Below, piece after piece: positions 56,374 through 64,000 of a DNA stretch of 64,000 bases. Source of the stretch: Kordiimonas sediminis (GTDB taxonomy: Bacteria > Pseudomonadota > Alphaproteobacteria > Sphingomonadales > Kordiimonadaceae); assembly GCF_014656395.1 (NCBI RefSeq), contig NZ_BNCI01000002.1:310001-374000 (forward strand), read 5' to 3'. Under the pieces are notes generated by a model, which saw nothing but the letters and a program-made list of their open reading frames with translations, was not told the DNA's origin and searched no databases. The position numbers were made by a program, and so were the translations under genes. Position 1 is the first letter of the stretch; every line of letters begins with the position of its first letter.

Positions 56374-57762
56374 CTAACCTTGTGTTTGGGCGGTGAACAC
56401 GCCCCAGTGTCGTTTTTGTTGCCGTGCTGCCCGTGAGAGAACCCACAGCGTTAAAAGAATTAACAAGACCTCTGCCGTGGGTGCAGCAACCCATATGCCA
56501 TATTCCCCCAATCCCTCGGCCAGCAGAAATATCAGTGGAACGGAGAATATATAGGGTTTGGTCAGACCTAAAATGGCAGCCCGCGCTGCTTCGCCAATTG
56601 CCTGATAATAGCTGACAATCATCAATTGTGGCCCGCCAATGAAAAACAGGGCAACAACAATCGGCAAAATACGGTTCACTTCTGCAATGACATTTGCATC
56701 CGCCACGAACAGACTACCTAGTTGACCAGATAACCCAATTAAGATTCCTTGTGTAATCAGGCAGTATATAAACGCAATGATCAGGCCGAGTTTTAAGCTT
56801 TGATCTGAGCGTTGCCACAGCTCTGCGCCGTAGTTATTGCCGGTAATAGACTGCAAAGCATGTGATAGGCCAAGAAGTGGCAGGAAGGCAAAGGTCATGA
56901 CCCGCGTAATGACACCGTAAGCGGCCACCGTGGAGGCGTAGTTAGGCGTTTCGACCCACTGGAGTGCAAAAATAATGGCCCCTGATGTAAGGGATAGTCC
57001 TATGAAATTCAAGCTTTGCGGCGTGCCAAGTGCCATGATCGGGCGCCAGCCGTGTAGAAAGCTGTGTTTTGCAAATGCCTGAATTTTCAGAGGCGTATTG
57101 CCCCAAATACGGAAGATGACCAAGGCCGCTAGCGCCAGAGACTGGGAAATAACGGTACCGTACGCAGACCCTGCAACACCCATATCCAGCCAGACAATCA
57201 GTAAATAATTCAGGCCAATATTGACCAGAGACACCGATAAACTGGTGATAGCCATCAACCCAACCCGACCTTCATTCCTGAGCGCATCTGAGTTGACAGA
57301 CAGGACAAAGAAGAAGGGGGCGAAATAGACCAGAATACCAAGATAGGTATGTCCCATTGTCGCAAGTTCAGCAGTACCGCCAGACGCGAGAAGGGTGATA
57401 CTATGTCCGAACAAAACAAATAGGATAATGATAATGCCGCCAAGTGTAAGCGCCAGACCGTGTGCCCCGGCGATTGCGGATAGGGCTTTATCTGTATCCC
57501 TGGCCCCAAGCATACGGGCGAGTATGCTGGACATGCCACCGGATACCAGTGTCGCAATAGCAACAAGTACCATATAAAGAGGAAACATTAATGTTACTGC
57601 GCCCAGTGCTTCCGGGCCAACATAAACGCCGAGGAATATGGCATCAACAAGGGCCAGAAATCCATTCATGGCCATTACAAAAATTATCGGCAGGGCAGTC
57701 TTGGCATAAATGGTGCCCAGCCGACCATGGGTAAAGCTGTTAGCTGAGGTGTCTTGGGACAT
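56374..57762 (-). CDS. MATE-family efflux transporter
   Basis: A 462-residue inner-membrane antiporter of the MATE superfamily with 12 helices in two pseudo-symmetric halves. Typical are the first half (ALPIIFVMAMNGFLALVDAIFLG, then LVSGGMSSILARMLGARD) and the second-half counterpart (GLSHALQSITGNNYGAEL). It exports cationic drugs or metabolites using sodium or protons. The closest subtype appears to be the MepA/DinF-like group, but this is not certain. It is a single gene with its promoter in the 57763-58081 interval. Confidence 0.92.
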   Translation of the reverse strand: MSQDTSANSFTHGRLGTIYAKTALPIIFVMAMNGFLALVDAIFLGVYVGPEALGAVTLMFPLYMVLVAIATLVSGGMSSILARMLGARDTDKALSAIAGAHGLALTLGGIIIILFVLFGHSITLLASGGTAELATMGHTYLGILVYFAPFFFVLSVNSDALRNEGRVGLMAITSLSVSLVNIGLNYLLIVWLDMGVAGSAYGTVISQSLALAALVIFRIWGNTPLKIQAFAKHSFLHGWRPIMALGTPQSLNFIGLSLTSGAIIFALQWVETPNYASTVAAYGVITRVMTFAFLPLLGLSHALQSITGNNYGAELWQRSDQSLKLGLIIAFIYCLITQGILIGLSGQLGSLFVADANVIAEVNRILPIVVALFFIGGPQLMIVSYYQAIGEAARAAILGLTKPYIFSVPLIFLLAEGLGEYGIWVAAPTAEVLLILLTLWVLSRAARQQKRHWGVFTAQTQG

Positions 57763-58081
57763 CCCGTGCTCCTTTCATAGGCATTTCATATTCAGGGAGG
57801 TGCTCGTATTGCCGCCGGCAGAAATGCGCGAAGAAACGGGATCAAACCAGGGAGATATAAATTACCCTTCGCAGAACTTCACCAAAGTCACTGAGACCAC
57901 GAGCGGCAGGCGTTCTGAACCTATATGCGATTTATGATTACTCAGGGTAAAAGTCAAGATAACTATTGTCGTCGGCTGTCATCCTGTAACATGAAGGGCT
58001 GCTGACCAGATAAGGTATCCACTTGACCCAAGCGTGTTTTGGCATAATTATTAAATAGACTCTAATAGAGGATATTCTGGA
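57763..58081. other. divergent intergenic region, MATE and binding-protein genes
   Basis: About 319 nt without a gene. It should hold both promoters. TTGACC (58023-58028) with TAATTA (58045-58050) 16 nt on is a possible promoter for the plus-strand gene. AGAGGATAT upstream of TTG 58082 may be its ribosome site. No strong dyad was found. Confidence 0.4.
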
Positions 58082-58885
58082 TTGAGGTACAGACAATTTA
58101 CTGCAGTGACGGGGATGGTTGTGATGACACTCTTGTCGCGCGCAGTTTTGTCATATGCCGGTGAAACTGATGGGCAGGCGAATGAAGAAGCAGTATCTAA
58201 TGCTGCAGTTCCATCTATCGCCTTTTGGTACGAAGAATACCCACCCTATTCATACAGCCAGGATGGGCAGGCAACAGGCAAAAATGTTGTTATTGCCAAT
58301 ATGGTTGCCTCTGCGGCAGGGGTGCGCATTTAGTGGATTGCATCCAATTATCATAGAATGATCAGAAGTCTGGGCTTAGAGGGTCTGCAATTCTGTATAA
58401 CGGGCTACAGCTACCGGGAGGAAAGAGCAAAGTCCGGACAGTATACGTTACCAATTGCCCAGTCTTCACAGTCAGGCGTGGCAATTCGTGAAGGATCGGA
58501 TGCTACGTTTAAACCTTATCACGCGTTGATTGATTTGATCAAAGACCGGGATCATGTGGGTGGTTTTATTGCTGGCGCCAATTACGGCGACGGTATTGCC
58601 GAGATATTGCGGGCTAATAAGGAATATCACATTCAGATAAGTGGATCAGACAGTGATTTGTTGAAGCTTTTGGCAAGCGGTCGTGTGGATTATGTTATGG
58701 TAGATGGTAATCAGGTTGCTTATGCGAATGAAACCGGGCTTTATGACACCCAGTTTGATGTTTTCTATCCAACTGACCTGCGCGAACCTGTTCCTCTTCA
58801 CATTATTTGCTCCAAAGGCGTGCCAGAACCCACGATGCAGCAGTTAAATAGTGCTATTCAAAACCTTGGTCTACCAAAGGAGTAG
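58082..58885 (+). pseudogene. periplasmic solute-binding protein (family 3) interrupted by one amber codon
   Basis: Two frames in the same phase, 58082-58333 and 58358-58885, are separated only by TAG at 58331-58333. Read through, they give one 267-residue family 3 binding protein: signal peptide (VTGMVVMTLLSRAVLSYA), SIAFWYEEYPPYSY, GQATGKNVVIANMVASAAGVRI, then stop, WIASNYHRMIRSLGL, FCITGYSYREER and a normal C-terminus (YVMVDGNQVAYAN). A Gln or Glu codon changed by one base would explain it. Start is TTG. No other defect is visible, so the lesion is recent, or the codon is read through. Confidence 0.85.
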
Positions 58886-58902
58886 GCCCATACTCTCTAG
58901 CT

Positions 58903-58928
58903 GCCGCCATCAATAGTGTCGGCTTTTT
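58903..58928 (+). terminator. weak terminator after the binding-protein locus
   Basis: GCCG-C-CA / TG-T-CGGC, 4 plus 2-3 pairs with one mismatch, followed by TTTTT. It would separate the binding-protein gene from the downstream regulated promoter. Confidence 0.6.
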
Positions 58929-58939
58929 CTATCCCCCCA

Positions 58940-58971
58940 TTTCACATATGTTTCACATGGGTGTCTATAGG
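58940..58971 (+). promoter_or_regulatory. tandem response-regulator site and promoter of the ABC operon
   Basis: TTTCACAT at 58940-58947 and again at 58951-58958, 11 bp apart start to start, with TATAGG (58966-58971) as a probable -10 box. The repeats cover the -35 region, as OmpR/PhoB-type activators do. The same repeat with the same phase lies at 62137-62155. The ABC ATPase starts at 58994 with AAGGAG 6 nt upstream. Confidence 0.65.
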
Positions 58972-58993
58972 GTCTCTTCTAAAGGAGAGACGT

Positions 58994-59659
58994 ATGACCG
59001 AACAGACTTGTATCGAGCTTCAAGCTGTGTCCCATTCCTTCGAATGTGGCGCGGAGAAAATTCATTTATTTGATGATGTTTCGCTGAAACTACACAGAGA
59101 TTGTGTGACATCAATTGTCGGGTCATCCGGGGCTGGTAAATCGAGCTTGTTATCGCTTGCAGCGGGATTGGAGAGCCCGACATCAGGGGATGTGATCTTC
59201 ACTAAAGAAGGGGTAAGTGTCACACCGGAAGAGTACCGGAAGCACATTGGTTTTATTTTTCAGCAGTTCCATTTGTTGCCTGAAATGGATGCGCTGAGCA
59301 ATCTTGCTTTGCCCCTGCGGTTGAAGGGGGTAAGTCAGGCCGATGAGAAGGCGGCGGACTGGTTAGCAAACATTGGCTTGCAAGACCGTGCGCATCATAA
59401 GCCCAGCCAGTTAAGCGGTGGGGAGCAACAGCGCATTGCTATTGCCCGTGCCTTTATTTCCGAGCCTGACTATATATTTGCAGACGAACCGACGGGTAAT
59501 CTGGATGTACGCACAGGGGCCATGATTTCGGATCTGATGCTGGACTGTGCCCAGGAAACAGGGTGCGGCTTGATCATTGTCACACACTCGAGGGTACTGG
59601 CAGAAAAAGCAACCCACTGTTTTGAGTTGGTGAACCGCGGCCTGGAGGTGCTGTCATGA
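58994..59659 (+). CDS. ABC transporter ATP-binding protein (LolD/MacB type)
   Basis: A 221-residue ATPase: Walker A GSSGAGKS, Q-loop FIFQQFHLLPEMDAL, signature LSGGEQQRIAIARAF, Walker B YIFADEPTGNLD and the H-loop VTHSR. The short length and FIFQQFHLLPEM segment put it in the MacB/LolD/YbbA group, which powers FtsX-type permeases rather than importers. AAGGAG lies 6 nt before the ATG. Its last codon overlaps the permease start (ATGA), so the two are coupled. It is preceded by a response-regulator-like repeat. Confidence 0.95.
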   Translation: MTEQTCIELQAVSHSFECGAEKIHLFDDVSLKLHRDCVTSIVGSSGAGKSSLLSLAAGLESPTSGDVIFTKEGVSVTPEEYRKHIGFIFQQFHLLPEMDALSNLALPLRLKGVSQADEKAADWLANIGLQDRAHHKPSQLSGGEQQRIAIARAFISEPDYIFADEPTGNLDVRTGAMISDLMLDCAQETGCGLIIVTHSRVLAEKATHCFELVNRGLEVLS

Positions 59660-62136
59660 ATATGCCTGTACTTGTTCTAGAGCACTTCGCAGCAAACATC
59701 CGGCATAAAAACACCATGCTTGTACTTTGGACTCAGGGATTGCTTTCTGTCATTCTGCTCACGCTGACCATGACCATTTCTTCTATTCAGTTGTACCTGG
59801 AAGATAATTTGAAGTCGCTTCTGGGGGCGGATGTTGTTGTGGAGCATACGCGTGCCTTGCCAGACAACGATGTGGCCTTTCTGGCGGAGAATAGCGATAA
59901 AATTTCCGAGACACTCATACTGCCTGTGTCCCTGACATTTGGGGATAAATGGGAGCGAGTTGCACTGAAGGTAGTGGACGGTGCTTACCCTGTGCAGGGG
60001 GCGGTTCAAGTCAGTGATGCAGTTGGGCAGAAGCCTTACGGCATGCGACAGGGCCCTGGTCCATCAGAGATATGGATAGGTGGCCGTGTTGCGTCCCGGC
60101 TGCAAGTGCAAGTCGGATCGCTTGTTCGGTTTGCAGGACATGACTTTCGAATATCTGCAATTTTGCATCATGAGCCAGACCGGCTGATGGAAGGACATAC
60201 CGTTGAAATGCGGGCAATGGTCAGCAAAACATCCTTTCCGTTTGATGCCTTCCCCTCCGACAGCAAACAATATCGATATTTGCTTGCGGCTGATATTAAT
60301 CAGCGTTCTGAAATTCACGCATGGCAGGGGAGCGAGGGGCAAGAGTTTAGCGTATTGGACCGTCATAAGGGGCAGCACCCCTTGGCCAGCTACTGGACGC
60401 GTGTGGAGAATTTTTTAGGGCTAACATTCGTCATCCTGTTTTTTATGGCTTCAATCGCGATAAGTCTGGCAGGGAAATCCAAGCTCGCTGCAAGCCGGTA
60501 CGCGGTGGCCGTGATGATGAGCATGGGACTGACTGGAAGACAGGGATATATGCTTGCCTTTTGTGAATGGTTACTCGGGTTTCTGATTGCGATTGTGCCG
60601 GCCACGATACTGGCAGCATTTTTGCAATTGCTGATCAGCAAGGAATTATCGGCAACCTTTGTCGGGATAAATACTCAGATGGACCCTGCGGCGATCCTTG
60701 GGACTATTGCCCTGTTGTTCTGCATGTTTTTGATCATGCAAATTCCGATATTACTTCAAATATCGAGAACGACAGTTTTGTCCCTGATCAGAGAGGTGCA
60801 GGACACAAAAACTATCCTGATTACAGCGCTGTGGAATGGACTAGCCTTGGCCGTTCTTGCATGGATTTATACCGACAATTGGACCCTGACAACCATGGTA
60901 ATTGTGTCGTTGATGTCGGCACTGGCCTTCCTCTTGTTTTTGACATGGAGCCTGTTTACCACAGGAAATTTGGTTGGACGCCGCCGGCCAGGATTACTGT
61001 CTTTTGTTCTGTTCATGATGAAAGAGCGACTGCTGGTGAAATCAACGCAAATAATCGGGCTTGGTATGTCGCTGATGCTGCTTCTGGTTGGGGTAGGGCT
61101 GATGCAGGATCTTAGAGGCACTATGAACAGCCAGGTCAGAACGCAAAATGGCAATCTGATTATCAGTGAAGCCCCGGATGCTGCGGTACCTGGCATCCAG
61201 CAGTGGGCTGATGACACAGGCAGTAATATTCTGTCTTTGTATCCTTTCTTAAACGCCTCTGTGGTGCGGCTTAACGGTGCTCGTCTGAATGATTTTGCAA
61301 CCCAGCCCAGCGAGGCGCTCGCCCGGCTGAAACGTCCTATTCGGTTAAGTTGGTCTGCGGATGTGCCGGATAATAATAGGCTTGTACGCGGGGACTGGTG
61401 GCAACCACAGGATATGAACTGGCGACAAATTTCTGTTGAGGAAGAAGTGATGTCTGATATGGGGCTTTCCCTTGGGGATACGATCACTTTTGATATTGAT
61501 GGCAGTTTTGAGGATTTTACCATCGTCGCCAGCCATGCCTTCAAAACAGGCGGTACTTCGATCACATTCTGGTTTCAGGTGCCTGAACAATCCAGGCAGC
61601 ATTTGAAGGCAAAGACCCATCATATGGGGGGTGTTGAGGTTTCAGAGACCGGTTGGAACCGCCTTGGTTCGCTTTTGCAGGAATATCCGTCGCTGCATGT
61701 CGTAACTTTGCGGGAAGTTACAGGCAGGCTGGATGCAACGTTTGCATTGGTTAGCAAAGCTACATCCGGTTTCAGCATTATCATCATGACTCTGTCACTG
61801 ATCGTGGTTCTGGCGTCTGTTTCCGGCTTTGAAGCGAAGGACCGGAAGCGCAACGGGTTGCTTCTTAGTATGGGGCTGACAAGGGAAGACTGCCTGAAGG
61901 TAACGGCCTATGAATGGCTTCTTACTGCTCTTGTTTCTGCCGGGGGTGCTGTCTTCGGCACATGGATTATGGGCACCCTGATTTATTCGGACCAGCTATC
62001 AATGACTTACGACCCCGACCTTAGACTTTATAGCGTCGTGATTATAGCCTTCAGCGTGTGCTTGCTGGTGACGGGGCTTTGGATTTCCCGGCGTTCTATG
62101 GAAATTTCTGTGCGTGAACAATTGCGTGAAAACTGA
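59656..62136 (+). CDS. FtsX-type ABC transporter permease (YbbP-like)
   Basis: An 826-residue inner-membrane permease with two FtsX modules: an N-terminal helix (LLSVILLTLTMTISSIQLYL), a periplasmic domain, helices near 255, 305, 345, then a middle segment with helices near 390-460, a second periplasmic domain (about 480-690), and three final helices (SGFSIIIMTLSLIVVLASVSGF to the end). The double module matches YbbP-like permeases. These couple ATP use to movement of envelope molecules such as lipids or peptides rather than import. It overlaps the ATPase gene by 4 nt. Confidence 0.9.
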   Translation: MNMPVLVLEHFAANIRHKNTMLVLWTQGLLSVILLTLTMTISSIQLYLEDNLKSLLGADVVVEHTRALPDNDVAFLAENSDKISETLILPVSLTFGDKWERVALKVVDGAYPVQGAVQVSDAVGQKPYGMRQGPGPSEIWIGGRVASRLQVQVGSLVRFAGHDFRISAILHHEPDRLMEGHTVEMRAMVSKTSFPFDAFPSDSKQYRYLLAADINQRSEIHAWQGSEGQEFSVLDRHKGQHPLASYWTRVENFLGLTFVILFFMASIAISLAGKSKLAASRYAVAVMMSMGLTGRQGYMLAFCEWLLGFLIAIVPATILAAFLQLLISKELSATFVGINTQMDPAAILGTIALLFCMFLIMQIPILLQISRTTVLSLIREVQDTKTILITALWNGLALAVLAWIYTDNWTLTTMVIVSLMSALAFLLFLTWSLFTTGNLVGRRRPGLLSFVLFMMKERLLVKSTQIIGLGMSLMLLLVGVGLMQDLRGTMNSQVRTQNGNLIISEAPDAAVPGIQQWADDTGSNILSLYPFLNASVVRLNGARLNDFATQPSEALARLKRPIRLSWSADVPDNNRLVRGDWWQPQDMNWRQISVEEEVMSDMGLSLGDTITFDIDGSFEDFTIVASHAFKTGGTSITFWFQVPEQSRQHLKAKTHHMGGVEVSETGWNRLGSLLQEYPSLHVVTLREVTGRLDATFALVSKATSGFSIIIMTLSLIVVLASVSGFEAKDRKRNGLLLSMGLTREDCLKVTAYEWLLTALVSAGGAVFGTWIMGTLIYSDQLSMTYDPDLRLYSVVIIAFSVCLLVTGLWISRRSMEISVREQLREN

Positions 62137-62155
62137 TTTCACATTCATTTCACAT
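62137..62155 (+). promoter_or_regulatory. second tandem response-regulator site
   Basis: TTTCACAT at 62137-62144 and 62148-62155, again 11 bp start to start, directly after the permease stop codon and 64 nt before the DJ-1 gene. It copies the 58940 site in sequence and phase. No clear -10 box stands at the matching distance, so strength or direction of control is uncertain. Confidence 0.6.
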
Positions 62156-62218
62156 CCCGCATGACAAAAGACACAAGACAAGAATAACCCGAGTCAAAAC
62201 AGCGAGAAGGAAACTAAA

Positions 62219-63358
62219 ATGAACGGACTTTTTAAAAGGGTAAAATTTGCTGCGGCAGCTTTGCTTGCAGTAACAGTGGCGGCACCGACAACGGCGGCAG
62301 ATCAGGCGAAAGATAACAAGAGCGTTCTGATGGTTATCAGTAGTCACGGCAAAGACGGCGGCGAAACAGCACCGGGCTACGAGTTTGACGAGTTTAGTGC
62401 AGCATTCCTGGTTTTCCAGGAAAATGGATTGACCATTGATGTTGCCAGCCCGAAAGGCGGGAAAGCAGAAGCCGATAAGTTTGACCCCAAAGCCCCCCTG
62501 AACGCCAAGGTTCTAGAAGATGAAGCGATTATGGCCAAACTAGATAACAGCCTGCCGCTGGCGGACATCAATCCGGATGCCTATGAGGCGATCTTCATCG
62601 TTGGCGGTAAAGGGGCCATGTTTGATTTCCATAACGATACGAACCTGCAGAATATTATCCGTGATATTTATGTGGACGGGGGTACTGTTAGTGCGGTTTG
62701 CCACGGGCCAGCGGCGTTTGTGAATGTGACTTTACCGGATGGCACTCATCTGCTTGCTGGGAAGAAGGTAAACGGCTTCACCAATGTCGAAGAGAAGCTT
62801 TTTGGCAAGAAATGGGCGAAAGAGTTCGAGTTTCTGCTGGAAGATGAACTGATGAAACGGGGTGGTTTGTTCCAGTCGTCACCAATGATGCTAAGCCATG
62901 TGGCAGAGGACGGGCGTTTAATCACGGGGCAAAACCCAACTTCAACCGTACATGTAGCAGAAGCTGTCGTGCGCTCACTGGGTATCGAGCCTGTAGATCG
63001 CGTGAAGGAAACAGATGAAGTCACTTTGGCGCTGGTACAGAATATTATGGATAATGGCATCTCCGCAGCCTCAGCATACACAGAAGATAAAAGCAAATTT
63101 AATGGCCAATTGATCTCCATGTATGGGTATTATTATTCTATGGTGGCAGAAAAGGATGAGGATATTACTCTTGCCATTGATATTATGTCCCTGGAAACAG
63201 ACGTGTCTGCGCACCCTACCTTGCGTTTACAAATGGCACAAAGCTGGCTTAAGCTTGGGGAAAAGAAGATGGCCCTGTCGGTTGCCAACTCGATACTTGA
63301 TACCAATCCGGACCACGAAGGGGCATCCCGGTTCATTCAGTCCCTGAACGCAGAATAA
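62219..63358 (+). CDS. exported DJ-1/PfpI family protein with helical C-terminal extension
   Basis: A 379-residue protein with a Sec signal peptide (FAAAALLAVTVAAPTTAA). Residues about 35-260 are a DJ-1/PfpI domain of the Hsp31/glyoxalase type: YEAIFIVGGKGAMFDF with the nucleophile Cys161-His162 (SAVCHGPAAF) and GRLITGQNPTS. The domain is related to glutathione-independent glyoxalases and holdases; the export signal makes cytosolic glyoxal detoxification unlikely. The last 110 residues are helical and include a TPR-like unit (HPTLRLQMAQSWLKLGEKKMA). Directly followed by a response regulator gene 5 nt on. Confidence 0.85.
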   Translation: MNGLFKRVKFAAAALLAVTVAAPTTAADQAKDNKSVLMVISSHGKDGGETAPGYEFDEFSAAFLVFQENGLTIDVASPKGGKAEADKFDPKAPLNAKVLEDEAIMAKLDNSLPLADINPDAYEAIFIVGGKGAMFDFHNDTNLQNIIRDIYVDGGTVSAVCHGPAAFVNVTLPDGTHLLAGKKVNGFTNVEEKLFGKKWAKEFEFLLEDELMKRGGLFQSSPMMLSHVAEDGRLITGQNPTSTVHVAEAVVRSLGIEPVDRVKETDEVTLALVQNIMDNGISAASAYTEDKSKFNGQLISMYGYYYSMVAEKDEDITLAIDIMSLETDVSAHPTLRLQMAQSWLKLGEKKMALSVANSILDTNPDHEGASRFIQSLNAE

Positions 63359-63363
63359 GAGTT

Positions 63364-64000
63364 ATGACGCATAATCCACTACATATTCTGATTATTGAGG
63401 ATGAAGAAGCTATTGCGCTGAATATCGCAGAGTATCTGGAGCCGAAGGGACACGTGTTGGATTTCGCAATTAATGGAGAGCAAGGGCTGTCGATGGCCCT
63501 TGCATCGCCGTATGATGTGATCATTCTTGATTTAATGCTGCCCAAAATGGACGGGTATGACGTCTGCAAAAATTTCCGCGATCAGAGCACCCGGCACGTG
63601 CCGATACTGATGCTGACAGCGCGGGATACACCAGAAGAGAAAATCACCGGTTTTGAAAGTGGAACCGATGATTATTTAACCAAGCCATTTTCGCTCGCCG
63701 AACTGGAGGTCAGATGCCTTGCATTGTCCCGTCGTCACCTGTTGCATACGGACCATGTGCTGGAACTTGGCGAGTTAAAGCTGGACCGCAAAAGTAAAAC
63801 GATCTGGCGGAAAGGGCAGGAGATCCCCCTCAAGAAAATTGGTTTTGATATTTTGGAAATTCTGGCACTGAAACACCCGGCAACAATCAGCCGGTCGGAG
63901 CTTATTCAGAAAATCTGGGGGGATGACCCAACAGAATCCGATGCATTACGGTCGCATATCTATCAGATCAGGGCCCAGCTTGATAAACCTTTTGATACAC
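63364..64000 (+). CDS. OmpR-family response regulator (cut by window end)
   Basis: The first 212 codons are visible, open to the window end. The receiver domain (residues about 7-120) has the acidic pair (IEDEEA), phosphoacceptor Asp56 (ILDLMLPKMDG), Thr in LMLTAR and Lys107 (LTKPFS). The winged-helix domain follows (LDRKSKTIWRKGQEIPL to RSHIYQIRAQLDKPF). OmpR/PhoB proteins bind direct repeats spaced 11 bp, and two such repeats stand upstream of the two preceding transcription units. It lies 5 nt after the DJ-1 gene. A sensor kinase probably follows outside the window. Confidence 0.93.
   Translation, partial: MTHNPLHILIIEDEEAIALNIAEYLEPKGHVLDFAINGEQGLSMALASPYDVIILDLMLPKMDGYDVCKNFRDQSTRHVPILMLTARDTPEEKITGFESGTDDYLTKPFSLAELEVRCLALSRRHLLHTDHVLELGELKLDRKSKTIWRKGQEIPLKKIGFDILEILALKHPATISRSELIQKIWGDDPTESDALRSHIYQIRAQLDKPFDT

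Noticed and set aside
1-64000. CRISPR arrays, insertion sequences, prophage or integron features
   Set aside because: No regularly spaced repeats, transposase, integrase or phage structural genes were seen; the window is ordinary chromosome apart from the loci listed.

Overview
The window reads as chromosomal DNA of a Gram-negative alphaproteobacterium of roughly balanced GC content (judged by eye). The clues are a PutA without a ribbon-helix-helix domain next to an Lrp-type PutR, a methionine synthase split into two genes behind metF, class I fumarase, outer-membrane TonB-dependent receptors, an MlaA lipoprotein and orphan TadE/TadG proteins. A marine lineage such as Kordiimonadales is possible, but this is an inference from gene content. 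I saw no rRNA, CRISPR array, insertion sequence or prophage. One tRNA (Ser, GCU) lies at 10748-10837.

Layout. 1-7.4 kb: a lipoprotein Ntn-hydrolase (acylase), a DUF1905 protein, a PepSY membrane protein, two unknown small proteins and a lipoprotein subtilisin-type autotransporter with a 15-proline linker. 7.5-12 kb: a membrane-anchored AraC regulator; a small membrane protein divergent from a TetR regulator that appears to be translated from a leaderless mRNA, followed by a DUF4336 protein; tRNA-Ser; an acyl-CoA thioesterase. 12-22.5 kb: DUF6702 protein and M1 peptidase, putR/putA, an SAH/MTA-deaminase-like amidohydrolase with a likely signal peptide, an Lrp regulator divergent from an orphan ACT-domain protein, and phaB. 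22.8-35.4 kb: TonB receptor, class I fumarase, TIGR01777 epimerase, NSS transporter, an epoxide-hydrolase-like enzyme with two tandem GSTs, an ICMT-like methyltransferase, ettA, a VOC protein and mlaA.

35.5-41.2 kb is a methionine-cycle operon: an ArsR regulator fused to a SAM methyltransferase domain, metF, and metH as two polypeptides. A 22-bp inverted repeat sits exactly on its predicted promoter. 41.2-49.5 kb holds TadG divergent from two TadE-like genes, a DUF454 protein, a Baeyer-Villiger-type monooxygenase, a TerB-like protein and a second TonB receptor. 49.8-56 kb holds a TPR-sulfotransferase and a sensory cluster: an Aer-like PAS protein, a soluble chemoreceptor and a GAF-PAS histidine kinase. 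56.1-57.8 kb has a truncated exported-protein remnant and a MATE transporter.

58-64 kb is the most striking region: a periplasmic binding protein interrupted by one in-frame amber codon, an ABC ATPase and FtsX-type permease, a periplasmic DJ-1/PfpI protein, and an OmpR-family response regulator cut by the window edge. Two copies of the same 11-bp-phased direct repeat (TTTCACAT, 3 nt, TTTCACAT) lie in front of the ABC gene and of the DJ-1 gene. This is the geometry expected for an OmpR/PhoB-type regulator, so the locus looks like a self-contained envelope-sensing/export regulon.
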